Positions 38,080-47,274 of a DNA stretch of 64,000 nucleotides are shown piece after piece. Within the stretch, counting starts at the first letter, position 1, and each line of letters opens with the position of its first letter. The stretch spans positions 1 through 64,000 of the forward strand of contig CAVUEF010000017.1 in assembly GCA_963740455.1 (NCBI GenBank), read 5' to 3'. The notes below the pieces were generated by a model. It did not search any database. It was not told where the DNA came from and worked only from the letters and a program-made list of their open reading frames with translations. The DNA comes from Paucibacter sp963740455. Lineage in GTDB: Bacteria > Pseudomonadota > Gammaproteobacteria > Burkholderiales > Burkholderiaceae_C. Both the position numbers and the translations under genes were made by a program.

Positions 38080-39122
38080 TGCTCGCGAATGGCCAGAATT
38101 TCGGGCAGACATTGCTGAAAATGCAGCACCACTTCGGGGTCGAAGTGCTTGCCGACATTGTCCATCACATAGGCCACCGAGTCCTCCACCGACCAGGCAC
38201 TCTTGTAGGGTCGGCTTGAGGTCAGGGCATCGAACACATCGGCCACTGCGACGATGCGCCCCGACTGCGGGATGGCGTCGCCGGCCAAGCCGTGGGGATA
38301 ACCGCTGCCGTCCCACTTTTCGTGGTGGTTGAGCGCAATTTCGCGTGCCAGGCGCAGCAGCGAAAAGTCGTCGTTCTCCAGGATGTCGGCGCCAATCGTG
38401 GCATGCGTTTTCATGATCTCCCACTCGTGCGGATCGAGCTTGCCGGGCTTGAGCAGGATGGCGTCGGGAATGCCGATCTTGCCCACGTCGTGCATCGGAC
38501 TGGCGTGCAGCATCAGCTCGCTGTCGGCTTCGCTCCATCCCATGCTGCGCGCCAGCAGGGTTGAAGACTGGCTCATGCGGATGATGTGCAGCCCGGTTTC
38601 GTTGTCGCGATATTCAGCCGCGCGACCCAGGCGCTGCACCACCAGCAGCCGGGTCTGGTTGAGCTTGTCGGTGCGGGCACGCACCAACTCCTCGAGCACG
38701 TCGCGTTGGTCGTAGACGATTCTGTGGTTCAAGTGGGCATTCAGCAGATTGCTCACGCGCATCAGGAGTTCGGCGCGATCAAACGGCTTGGTGATGAAGT
38801 CGCGCGCGCCTGCATCGAGCGCCTGCAGCAAGTAGTCGCGGCTGTGCTGGGCGGTGAGCACGACAATGGGCGGCAGCAGCGGATCGTTCAGTTCGTGCAA
38901 CTGCGCCATCACCTGATAACCGTCCAGATGCGGCATATTGATGTCGAGCAGGATCAGATCGGGGCGGCTCTCGCGGTAGCGGCCCAGCACCTCGCGCGGG
39001 TCCTGTATCAGCACGGGCTCGGGGTAGCCCTGATTGGCGAGTATCTTGGTGATCAACTTGAGGTTGACCGGCTCGTCGTCGATGACAAAAATGCAAGCCC
39101 GCTCCCGCAATTGTTCGATCAC
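38040..39122 (-). CDS. HD-GYP response regulator (c-di-GMP phosphodiesterase)
   Basis: 360 residues. N-terminal REC domain with Asp in DLILLDINMPHLDGYQV and Lys in DFITKPFDRAEL. HD-GYP domain with TGLHIIRMS, HDVGKIGIPDAILLKPGKL, HATIGADIL, HHEKWDGSGYPHGL and VADVFDALTSSRPYK; all metal ligands appear to be present. It should hydrolyse c-di-GMP when activated by a partner kinase. The hybrid histidine kinase immediately upstream on the same strand, 141 bp away, is a candidate partner. Confidence 0.93.
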   Translation of the reverse strand: MIEQLRERACIFVIDDEPVNLKLITKILANQGYPEPVLIQDPREVLGRYRESRPDLILLDINMPHLDGYQVMAQLHELNDPLLPPIVVLTAQHSRDYLLQALDAGARDFITKPFDRAELLMRVSNLLNAHLNHRIVYDQRDVLEELVRARTDKLNQTRLLVVQRLGRAAEYRDNETGLHIIRMSQSSTLLARSMGWSEADSELMLHASPMHDVGKIGIPDAILLKPGKLDPHEWEIMKTHATIGADILENDDFSLLRLAREIALNHHEKWDGSGYPHGLAGDAIPQSGRIVAVADVFDALTSSRPYKSAWSVEDSVAYVMDNVGKHFDPEVVLHFQQCLPEILAIREHYKEPETGLASAA

Positions 39123-39263
39123 GTCTTGCGCTCCTCACGTCCATGCATGCAAGGGCCGATGGTACCCAGAAATTGCAGCGCATATAACAACAATTCGGTG
39201 CCACCGCAAACGCATGCGACTCCGAACCTGCCGCTGGGTGCACAGCCTGCGCCGTGCAGTTGA

Positions 39264-42200
39264 TCACTCACTCATGTCCTTTGGCGGCGGCGGCGCGGCG
39301 CTGACGGCGGTCTTCAGGATCCGATCGATGACGCTGTTGAAACGCCCGACATTCAGGGGCTTGGTGAGGTAGTCGACAAATCCTGCCGCCTTGCCGCGCG
39401 CCATGTCCCTGGGCATCGCGTTGGCGCTGATTGCCACCACCGGGATGTCGCTGGTCGCCGCGTTCTCACGCAGACATTTCATCACGTCGTAGCCGCTCAT
39501 GTCGGGCAGGTTGATGTCCAGCAGGATCAGCGCCGGCCGGTGCGCCGCTGCCAGCTCCAGCCCCAGGCCCGGCGCGCTGGCGCTGAGCAGCCGGATGTCC
39601 GTGCGCCGCGCCAGAATGCGCTCCACCAAGCGCAGATTGGCCGGGTTGTCCTCGATGCACAGCACGTCCCATTGCCGGCCACCATCCACGCGGGCCGGCT
39701 TTGCGGCCCCCTCGACCTCGGGCTCAGCACCCGAATGCGCCTCGGTCACCGGCATGCGCACCCAGAAGGTGCTGCCCTGCCCCGGCGTGCTCTCCACCCC
39801 GATCTCGCCGCCCATCAGCTCGGTCAGGCTCTTGGCCAGGGCCAGGCCGATGCCCGTGCCCTCGACGCCTCTGCGGTCGGCGTCGAGTCGCTCGAAGGCC
39901 ACGAACAGGCTCGCCTGCTGCTCGGGCGTGAGGCCCGGGCCGGTGTCGCTGATGCGGATCTGCACGCTGTCACCTTCAAGCACGCAAGCGATGCCGATCG
40001 TGCCTTGCAAGCGGTTGTACTTCACCGCGTTGGACAGCAAGTTGAGCAGCACCTGCTTGAGCCGCGTGCGGTCGGCCAGCACATGTCCGCCGCAGTCCTG
40101 GTCGGCGCCGACAATGTGCAGACCGCGCGCCTCGGCCAGGGGCCGTATCAACATCAGGCATTCTTCGATCATCGGCAGCACCGGCACCGATTCCAGGCTG
40201 ATCGCGAACCGGCCCGATTCGACGCGCGCCAGGTCGAGCACCTCGTTGATCAGCTCCAGCAAGTGCCGCCCGGCGCGCATGATCTCCTGCACATAGTCCG
40301 CCGGTTCGGCCTCGCGCACCTCAAGCTCCAGCAACTGGCCGAAGCCCAGGATGGCGTTCAGCGGCGTGCGCAGTTCGTGGCTCACCCCCGACAGGAAGCC
40401 GGACTTGGCAGCATTGGCACGCTCGGCTTCGTCACGTGCGGCGCTCAACTCTTTGTCGCGCGCTTCCAACGCACGCTCGGCGCGCTTGCGTTCGCTGATG
40501 TCGATGGCAAATTGGTAGAACTTTCGTTGCCCGCCGGGACGCGCCGACTCGACCATGAAGTGGGTCACCAGCAGATCGAGCCCCGGGTCGCCAGAAGGCG
40601 GTTCGAAGTGCTGTTCGTAGTTGATCGGCCGACCGCTGGCGACGATTTGCTCGCGCCGCAGGCGCGTCGCTTCAAAAAGTGCCTCACCCAGCAGATCGCG
40701 CAAATGGCGGCCAGGCACCTGCTCAGGGGTCAAGCCGAACAGGGCGGCAAAACGCTGGTTCGCGTACTCGAAATGGAAGTCCTCGCTGGCCCGGGCGACA
40801 TAGCCGGGAAACACGTCCAGCATGGTGCGCAGTTCGCTTTCGGCGGCGCGCCGGTCTTGCTCGGCTTCCTTGCGCGCCGTGATGTCGGCGCCGATTTCCA
40901 TGAAACCTGTCAGCACGCCGTGCGCGTCTTGCGTCGGCTGAATCTCGGTGTCGCTCCAGTATTGGCGGCCGTCCTTGGCGCGATTGAGCACCTCGACCCG
41001 GCACGCCTCACCGGCCGCCGCGGCCTTCATCACGGCCTGCGCCACCGCCGGATCGCCGTCCGGGTGGCCCAGCAGCTGGCCCGGCGTGCGTCCCTGGGCC
41101 TCGGCCAGCGTGTAGCCGCTGATCTTTGTGAAAGCCTCGTTGACCCAGGTGATGCGCAGTTGCGGGTCGGTCAGCACCACCGCACTCGAGGTGATTTGCA
41201 CCACCTTGGCGAGCCGGTCCAGATCAGCCGTCATGCGCTCAGCCAGCCGTAGCGCGCGCACGCGCCCAACCGCGAGCAGCCAAACCGTCAAGGCGAGCAG
41301 CGTGCTGGCCAGCGCCCCGACCAAGCCCACGGCGGCAAGACTGGAGCGGTCCATCGTCGCGTCGAACGCCGGGGTCGTGCCCGTGCGCAGCACCAGCTTG
41401 CGCCCGCCGACGACGATGTCGTGCGACCGCTCCAAGTGGCGCGCGCCCGACGCGCCTTTGCTGACGGCCTCTTGCGGCCCGGACAAGTGCGGGACTGCAT
41501 TGAACAGCAGTTCGCCGGCCCCTGCCGTACTCCCATCGAACAGCTCGAATTCAAGCAGGCCGTTGGCCGCATCGGTCACCCCGTCCATGAGTTCGGACAG
41601 CACCATGGGCGCGGACAACACGACGACCAGCGCGTCCTGGCGCCGCGCCGGAGAGTCAAGCGCCGCACCCTCGCGATAGATCGGCAGGAGGTAGGCGATT
41701 CCAGCCTTCTGCACGCCGTCCCGTGTCAGGGTGATGCGCCCGGTAAGCGTGGGCTTGCCAGTGCTTACCGCGCGCTCCACCGCCTCGCGCCGCACCGCTT
41801 CCTGGCCCAGGTCGAAGCCCAGCGCGCCGCGGTTGCTCGCCATCGGTTCAATGTATTTGACGAGGTACAGGTCGGGTGCGGCGCCGCTGCTGCGCACCGC
41901 AAAGTCGGGTGCCTGATCGGCACGCTGGGCAGCCACAAAGCGCGCCAGGTCACTGCGCATCACACGCTCGATGACGGCAAAGCCGCGCACGCCGGGAAAC
42001 TCGCGGGTCATATCGCTTGATTCGACATAGGCGCGAAATCCGCTGCGATCAAACGTGCCCGTGGCCGCAATCGTGCCCCGTGCACCCATCAGCCCATAGA
42101 CAGGGTGTTCAAAGCGACGCCTGACCTCGGCTTCGATGCGCTCGGCCCCCCTGTCGAACTTGAACCGGGCCGCGGCTTCAATCGCGTTGCGCTGCCAAAC

Positions 42201-42512
42201 CACGGCAGCCGCGGTCAAAGCCAGCCCCAGCAGCTGCGCGGCGGCGGTCATGCCGATGGCCCAAGCCAGGTGGCGATGGGTTTGAGATTTTCTGACCGCG
42301 TCGCCTGGGGTCTTCCGGGCGGCCACCATGCTGCGCCAATAGGTGATGGGCATGATCAGCAACACCAGCAAGGCGACACCCAGCAACAAGCGGGTCTGAT
42401 GCGTGGCAGCGGGGGCCAGCACCGGCATGATCAGCATCACCGCAACTTGCCCCCCGGCCACGATCACGAGGATTTCGGCAAGCAGGCGGATCGGGTTGAA
42501 GGTCGGTTTCAT
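39264..42512 (-). CDS. Hybrid histidine kinase with CHASE, PAS and REC domains
   Basis: 1082 residues from MKPTFNPIRLLAEI. Membrane segments at about 12-32 and 37-55 and a third near 90-110 lead to a periplasmic CHASE-type sensor (FPGVRGFAVIERV, DLYLVKYIEP). After a further TM (AAVGLVGALASTLLALTVWL) come two PAS domains (ITWVNEAFTKISGYTLAEAQ; FEYANQRFAALFGL), then HisKA with phospho-His in SGVSHELRTPLNAILGFGQL. The ATPase boxes are NLLSNAVKYN, ISDTGPGL and GTGIGLALAKSL. The terminal REC domain has LILLDINLPDMSGYDVMK. An upstream in-frame extension is not supported. Confidence 0.92.
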   Translation of the reverse strand: MKPTFNPIRLLAEILVIVAGGQVAVMLIMPVLAPAATHQTRLLLGVALLVLLIMPITYWRSMVAARKTPGDAVRKSQTHRHLAWAIGMTAAAQLLGLALTAAAVVWQRNAIEAAARFKFDRGAERIEAEVRRRFEHPVYGLMGARGTIAATGTFDRSGFRAYVESSDMTREFPGVRGFAVIERVMRSDLARFVAAQRADQAPDFAVRSSGAAPDLYLVKYIEPMASNRGALGFDLGQEAVRREAVERAVSTGKPTLTGRITLTRDGVQKAGIAYLLPIYREGAALDSPARRQDALVVVLSAPMVLSELMDGVTDAANGLLEFELFDGSTAGAGELLFNAVPHLSGPQEAVSKGASGARHLERSHDIVVGGRKLVLRTGTTPAFDATMDRSSLAAVGLVGALASTLLALTVWLLAVGRVRALRLAERMTADLDRLAKVVQITSSAVVLTDPQLRITWVNEAFTKISGYTLAEAQGRTPGQLLGHPDGDPAVAQAVMKAAAAGEACRVEVLNRAKDGRQYWSDTEIQPTQDAHGVLTGFMEIGADITARKEAEQDRRAAESELRTMLDVFPGYVARASEDFHFEYANQRFAALFGLTPEQVPGRHLRDLLGEALFEATRLRREQIVASGRPINYEQHFEPPSGDPGLDLLVTHFMVESARPGGQRKFYQFAIDISERKRAERALEARDKELSAARDEAERANAAKSGFLSGVSHELRTPLNAILGFGQLLELEVREAEPADYVQEIMRAGRHLLELINEVLDLARVESGRFAISLESVPVLPMIEECLMLIRPLAEARGLHIVGADQDCGGHVLADRTRLKQVLLNLLSNAVKYNRLQGTIGIACVLEGDSVQIRISDTGPGLTPEQQASLFVAFERLDADRRGVEGTGIGLALAKSLTELMGGEIGVESTPGQGSTFWVRMPVTEAHSGAEPEVEGAAKPARVDGGRQWDVLCIEDNPANLRLVERILARRTDIRLLSASAPGLGLELAAAHRPALILLDINLPDMSGYDVMKCLRENAATSDIPVVAISANAMPRDMARGKAAGFVDYLTKPLNVGRFNSVIDRILKTAVSAAPPPPKDMSE

Positions 42513-42755
42513 GTCAGCTCGGCATTCACCAAATTGCACCGGCGGGTCCCGGGGCAACGCATGAGACATGCGGGTGAGCACAATCATTTTTGCATGGCAG
42601 CGAAGACGCGCTGCGCTGGTCTCGCGCAAGACTGGCGTCAAAGCGTGCAAATTCCTCCATACCCGAGACTTGTTGGCACCGATACGCAGCACAATGTCGG
42701 CTGACGCAGCCCCAGAAGCCCCCCTCGCCTCATCCGCGCACTTGCCAGAGAAGAC

Positions 42756-44330
42756 ATGCCGCACACCCCTTCGCCCGGCCCGTCGCGGCCCTCAAGAGAC
42801 TCAAGGTCTGCTCGCGGCGACGCCGCAGCGCCAGTGCAAAGCCCCTTCTTTGCACCCACCCGCTTTGATGCGGCCGAACCTGCCCTGGCCCATGCACGGC
42901 TGATTTACGAGTCGAGCGTTCAGCATTTGCGCCAAGCCTTGCAGGCCTTCGTGGGCGGCGCCGACCTCGGGCGGGTGCGCGCCTGCTACCCGTTTGTGCG
43001 CCTGCGCACCAGCACGGTGGCGCGCGCCGATTCACGTCTGGCTTATGGCTTTGTGTCCGGCCCGGGCAGCTACGAGACGACGCTGACGCGGCCCGACCTG
43101 TTCGGCCCTTACTACCTCGAACAGTTCAGATTGCTGCTGGCAAACCATGGCATGGCCTTGGAGATCGGCACCAGCCATGAGCCCATCCCCGTGCATTTCT
43201 CGCTCGGCGAGCAGGACCATATCGAAGGCGCGCTGACACCCGGGCGCCGCCAGCTGATGCGCGATGTGTTCGACCTGCCCAATCTGGCCGCGATGGACGA
43301 CGGCATTGCCAACGGCACGCACGAACCGGCGCCTGGCGAGGCGCATCCGCTGGCGCTCTTCACCGCGCCGCGGGTCGATTATTCGCTGCATCGGCTGCGC
43401 CATTACACCGGCACCTCGACCGAGCATTTCCAGAACTTCGTGCTGTTCTCCAACTACCAGTTCTATATCGACGAATTCGTGCGCATGGGCCACGAGCTGA
43501 TGCGCCGCCCGCCCGACCCCGCAGCACCGAGCGACCTGGACGACTGCATCGCCTTTGTCGAGCCCGGCAATGTGGTGACGCGCCGCGCCGGCTGCGCGCC
43601 GCAAGCCGACGCGGCCTTGGGCACCGCGCCGCCACGCCTGCCGCAAATGCCGGCCTACCACCTGGTGCGAGGTGACCGCAGCGGCATCACCATGATCAAT
43701 ATCGGCGTCGGCCCGGCCAACGCCAAGACCATCACCGACCACATCGCCGTGCTGCGTCCGCATGCCTGGTTGATGCTGGGACATTGCGCGGGGCTGCGCA
43801 ACAGCCAGGCGCTGGGTGACTATGTGCTGGCGCACGGCTATGTGCGCGAGGACCATGTGCTCGACGAGGAACTGCCACTGTGGGTGCCGATTCCGCCGCT
43901 GGCCGAGGTGCAGGTGGCGCTCGAGCGCGCGGTGGCCGAGGTCACGCAACTCTCGGGCTTCGAGCTCAAGCGCGTGTTGCGCACCGGCACGGTCGCCTCC
44001 ACCGACAACCGCAACTGGGAGCTGCTGCCCCACGGCGGGCCCGAGCGTCGTTTCAGCCAGAGCCGCGCGATTGCGCTCGACATGGAAAGCGCCACCATCG
44101 CCGCCAACGGCTTTCGCTTTCGCGTGCCCTACGGCACCTTGCTGTGCGTGAGCGACAAACCGCTGCACGGCGAGATCAAGCTGCCCGGCATGGCCAATCA
44201 GTTCTACCGCGAACGCGTCGATCAGCACCTGCGCATCGGCCTGCGCGCCGTCGAGCTGTTGCGCTCGGGACCGCAAGGCCAGTTGCACAGCCGCAAGCTG
44301 CGCAGCTTTGCAGAAGTCGCATTCCAATAA
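42756..44330 (+). CDS. amn: AMP nucleosidase
   Basis: Splits AMP into adenine and ribose-5-phosphate. 524 residues. The N-terminal Amn-specific domain (VRACYPFVRLRTST, YLEQFRLLLANHGMALEIG, IPVHFSLGEQDHIEG) precedes a nucleoside phosphorylase-like catalytic domain (WLMLGHCAGLRNSQALGDYV, TGTVASTDNRNWEL, IALDMESATIAANGFRFRVP). Divergent from the histidine kinase. The hairpin array starts six bases after the stop and could end or protect its transcript. Confidence 0.95.
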   Translation: MPHTPSPGPSRPSRDSRSARGDAAAPVQSPFFAPTRFDAAEPALAHARLIYESSVQHLRQALQAFVGGADLGRVRACYPFVRLRTSTVARADSRLAYGFVSGPGSYETTLTRPDLFGPYYLEQFRLLLANHGMALEIGTSHEPIPVHFSLGEQDHIEGALTPGRRQLMRDVFDLPNLAAMDDGIANGTHEPAPGEAHPLALFTAPRVDYSLHRLRHYTGTSTEHFQNFVLFSNYQFYIDEFVRMGHELMRRPPDPAAPSDLDDCIAFVEPGNVVTRRAGCAPQADAALGTAPPRLPQMPAYHLVRGDRSGITMINIGVGPANAKTITDHIAVLRPHAWLMLGHCAGLRNSQALGDYVLAHGYVREDHVLDEELPLWVPIPPLAEVQVALERAVAEVTQLSGFELKRVLRTGTVASTDNRNWELLPHGGPERRFSQSRAIALDMESATIAANGFRFRVPYGTLLCVSDKPLHGEIKLPGMANQFYRERVDQHLRIGLRAVELLRSGPQGQLHSRKLRSFAEVAFQ

Positions 44331-44336
44331 AATTGT

Positions 44337-44898
44337 GTGCCGGACCTTGCCCAAAGGGCAAGCTCGGGCACCAACTGATCAGCTATTGAGTGCCGGACCT
44401 TGCCCAAAGGGCAAGCTCGGGCACCAACAAACTTAGCTCTTGTGTGCCGGACCTTGCCCAAGGGGCAAGCTCGGGCATCAACTGACTAAGTCCTGGTGCG
44501 CGCACGATGCCAAGAAGGCTGGGCAAGTAACTGCGTTCGTGTCCCCCGCCCTACGGGCTCCTCCTTTACCTCACTACGTCACTTACCCAGTCTTCTTGGC
44601 GCAGCGGTATCGGTATTTCGGCGCGCATACCGACCGCTTTGCCGAAGCAGGAGGATGGGGTGCTCTGCGCAGCGAAATAAAGGGGGAGCCCGCAGGGCGG
44701 AGGACATTCGCGCAGCAGAGTGCCGCATCCTCCTGCCCACCAACAACCTTGTCATGAATTTTGGAATTCTCAATAGCTCTTGCGTGCCGGACCTTGCCCG
44801 CAGGGCAAGCTCGGGCACCAACAAACTTAGCTCTTGCGTGCCGGACCTTGCCCGCAGGGCAAGCTCGGGCATCAACTGATCAGCTCTTGCGTGCCGGA
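44337..44898. repeat. Tandem array of 53-54-bp hairpin units (array 2), split by an insertion
   Basis: Units begin at 44337, 44390, 44444, 44784 and 44838, with a partial one at 44891. Each folds as outer stem GTGCC-GA/TC-GGCAC, a C-C mismatch, inner stem CTTGCCC/GGGCAAG and loop AAA or GCA. Layout and linker (CCAACTGATCAG) match array 1, although the stem sequences differ. The spacing between the third and fourth units is one period plus about 286 bp, the length of the element inserted there. Confidence 0.92.
44491..44775. mobile_element. 285-bp multi-hairpin repeat, copy B (inverted)
   Basis: Reverse complement of copy A at 27025-27308 with four differences, one of them a single-base insertion. 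It sits inside unit 3 of array 2. The flanks read ACTGACTA before and TAGCTCTTG after, so the array unit can be rebuilt if two bases (TA) were duplicated on insertion. No coding capacity is credible; open frames across it are by-products of its GC-rich stems. Confidence 0.82.
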
Positions 44899-45056
44899 GA
44901 CGTTTTCGCATCAAGTCTTGCGAACCGGGCTTGTGCCGTTGCCGCGTATCACTTAGGCTGTAATCGACAAGAGGCGATGAACATGCGCCAAAACGATGTT
45001 CCTTGCCTGCCTGCTACCGCTGTTAACGCAGCCCCGGAGGGCTGCAAGGAGTGTCC
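44899..45056. other. Leader region of the EF-G-like gene
   Basis: Starts where array 2 breaks off. AGGCTGTAATCGACAAGAGG lies about 100 bp ahead of the gene and has no clear promoter hexamers. AAGGAG at 45046-45051 serves the start at 45057. Together with the array and the inserted element, this makes a 726-bp gene-free gap after amn. Confidence 0.4.
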
Positions 45057-47108
45057 ATGTCTTCGAGCACGCATCCCGGCATTGCAGCCCTCAGAGCCCT
45101 GGCCCTGGTGGGTCCGGCTGCAGCCGGCAAAACCACTTTGATCGAAGCCTTGCTGTACAAGGCTGGCGCCATCAGCGCCCAGGGCACGGTTGAAAAGGGC
45201 AATACCGTCAGCGATTTCGACGCGCTCGAAAAGCGCATGCAGCATTCGCTGCAGACCAGCTTGATGCACTTGAACCACCAGGGCACGCGCATCCATGTGC
45301 TCGACACGCCCGGCGCGCCCGATTTCATCGGCCAGTCGCTGCCCGCGCTGGAGGCGGTGGACACGGCGGCCATCGTCATCAATGCGCAGGCCGGCATCGA
45401 ACTGATGGCCGCGCGCTTCATGGAGACCGCCGCGCGCCGCGGTCTGGCGCGCATCATCATCGTCAACAAGATCGACGCGCCCGACCTGGATCTGCCGGCC
45501 CTGCTGGAGCAGATTCGCGAGACCTTCGGGCGCGAATGCCTGCCCATGAATCTGCCCGCCGATGGGGGCGCGCGGGTCGAGGACTGCTTCTTCAAGGCCA
45601 GCGGCGCGACCGATTTCTCGTCGGTGGAAGAAGCGCACCGGGCACTTGTCGAGCAAGTGGTCGAGGTCGATCCCGACTTTGTCGAGCGCTACCTGACCGA
45701 GGGCGACGTCGACCCGGCCGAGTTGCATGCGCCGCTCGAACAGGCCTTGCGCGAGGGCCATCTGATACCGGTGTGCTTCACCTCGGCGCGCAACGGCGCG
45801 GGCCTGGCAGAGCTGCTCGATGTGATCCAGCGTCTGCTGCCCAATCCGTCGGAAGGCAACCCGCCGCAGTTCGTGAAAGGCGAGGGCGACAGCGCAGTGG
45901 GCTTGCAGGCCTTGCCCGACCCCGACCTGCATGTGCTGGCGCACGTGTTCAAGCTCAACCTGGACGCCTACCTGGGCAAGATGGGCGTGGTGCGCGTGCA
46001 CCAGGGCACGCTCAGCCGCAACTCGCTGCTCTACGTGGGCGACGGTCGCAAGCCGTTCAAGGTCGGCCACCTGTTCATGCTGCAAGGCAAGGAGCATGTC
46101 GAGATCGAGCAGGCGCTGCCCGGTGACTTGTGCGCCATCGCCAAGGTGGACGAGTTGCACTTCGATGCGGTGCTGCACGACGCCGCCGAGGACGATCACA
46201 TCCACCTGCTGCCCATCGAGTTTCCCGAACCGGTGCATGGCCTGGCGATCGAACCGCAGCGCCATGGTGACGAGCAGAAGCTGTGGGAAATCCTGACGCG
46301 ACTCGTCGACGAAGACCCTTGCCTGAAGATCGAACGCAGCACCACCACCAACGAGACCATCGTCTACGGGCTGGGAGATCTGCACCTGCGCATGATGCTC
46401 GAGCGCTTGCGCGAAGCCTACAAGTTCGATGTCAACACCCGCCCGCCGCGCATTGCCTACCGCGAAACCATCTCGGCCCGCGCCGAGGGCCACCATCGCC
46501 ACAAGAAGCAGAGCGGCGGTGCGGGCCAGTTCGGCGAGGTCTACTTGCGCGTCGAGCCGCTCGAGCGCGGCGCCGGCTTCGAGTTTGTCGATGCGGTCAA
46601 GGGCGGCACGATACCGGGCCAGTTCATGCCCGCGGTGGAAAAAGGCGTGCGCCAGGTGCTCGAGACCGGCGTGATCGCCGGCTATCCGCTGGTCGACTTG
46701 CGTGTGATCGTGTATGACGGCAAGCACCATACGGTGGACAGCAAGGAGGTGGCGTTCATCGCGGCCGGTCGCAAGGCCTTGATGGCGGCGGTGCGCGAGG
46801 CGCGCCCCCTGGTGCTGGAGCCCATCGTGCACGTTGACATCACCGCGCCCGAGGCCAGCATGGGCGACATCACCGGCGACCTGGCAGCGCGCCGCGCGCA
46901 GATCAGCGGCACGCGCAGCCTGGTGGCGGGTTCGATCACGGTGCAGGCCCAGGCGCCGATGTCCGAGCTGAGCAGCTACCAGACCCGGCTCAATTCGATG
47001 ACCAGCGGCCAGGGACGCTACACCTTGCAGCTCTCGCATTACGAGCCCGTGCCGGCCAACAGCCAGTCGCAATTGTTGGCGGCCTACCACGTGCAAGAGG
47101 AAGAATGA
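45057..47108 (+). CDS. Elongation factor G-like GTPase (FusA2-type)
   Basis: 683 residues, domain order as in EF-G. The G1 loop is the unusual GPAAAGKTTL, G3 VLDTPGAPDF and G4 VNKID. C-terminal EF-G domains IV-V carry HKKQSGGAGQFGEVYLRVEP, FIAAGRKALMAAVREARP and ITGDLAARRAQISGTRS. The switch I region is diverged from canonical EF-G, matching the second EF-G class found besides FusA. The role may be ribosome rescue, recycling or stress translation; this is not decided by sequence. Start chosen because AAGGAG is five bases ahead; a GTG six bases earlier also exists. Confidence 0.88.
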   Translation: MSSSTHPGIAALRALALVGPAAAGKTTLIEALLYKAGAISAQGTVEKGNTVSDFDALEKRMQHSLQTSLMHLNHQGTRIHVLDTPGAPDFIGQSLPALEAVDTAAIVINAQAGIELMAARFMETAARRGLARIIIVNKIDAPDLDLPALLEQIRETFGRECLPMNLPADGGARVEDCFFKASGATDFSSVEEAHRALVEQVVEVDPDFVERYLTEGDVDPAELHAPLEQALREGHLIPVCFTSARNGAGLAELLDVIQRLLPNPSEGNPPQFVKGEGDSAVGLQALPDPDLHVLAHVFKLNLDAYLGKMGVVRVHQGTLSRNSLLYVGDGRKPFKVGHLFMLQGKEHVEIEQALPGDLCAIAKVDELHFDAVLHDAAEDDHIHLLPIEFPEPVHGLAIEPQRHGDEQKLWEILTRLVDEDPCLKIERSTTTNETIVYGLGDLHLRMMLERLREAYKFDVNTRPPRIAYRETISARAEGHHRHKKQSGGAGQFGEVYLRVEPLERGAGFEFVDAVKGGTIPGQFMPAVEKGVRQVLETGVIAGYPLVDLRVIVYDGKHHTVDSKEVAFIAAGRKALMAAVREARPLVLEPIVHVDITAPEASMGDITGDLAARRAQISGTRSLVAGSITVQAQAPMSELSSYQTRLNSMTSGQGRYTLQLSHYEPVPANSQSQLLAAYHVQEEE

Positions 47109-47274
47109 GGGCGCGCTGAGCGACGCGTGACGCACGGCTTGTAAGAAGCGTGCCGGGTGCCCACAATGGCGCGCCAGGTCTTGGTGCTTGCCCGCCTTGG
47201 GTCCAAGGTGCTCAAGTCCACCACCGACTTGGCCGATATGCGAGGATCGCCGCCCTCTTCTTCTTGCGCTCACG

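Noticed and set aside
42513..42764. N-terminal extension of the hybrid histidine kinase
   Set aside because: The extra 84 residues lack protein character and overlap the divergent amn start. The first membrane helix begins just after the chosen Met.
44496..44879. Proteins encoded by the 285-bp element (both copies have open frames)
   Set aside because: Composition follows the GC-rich hairpin arms, there is no ribosome-binding site or domain, and frames differ between copies because of a one-base insertion.
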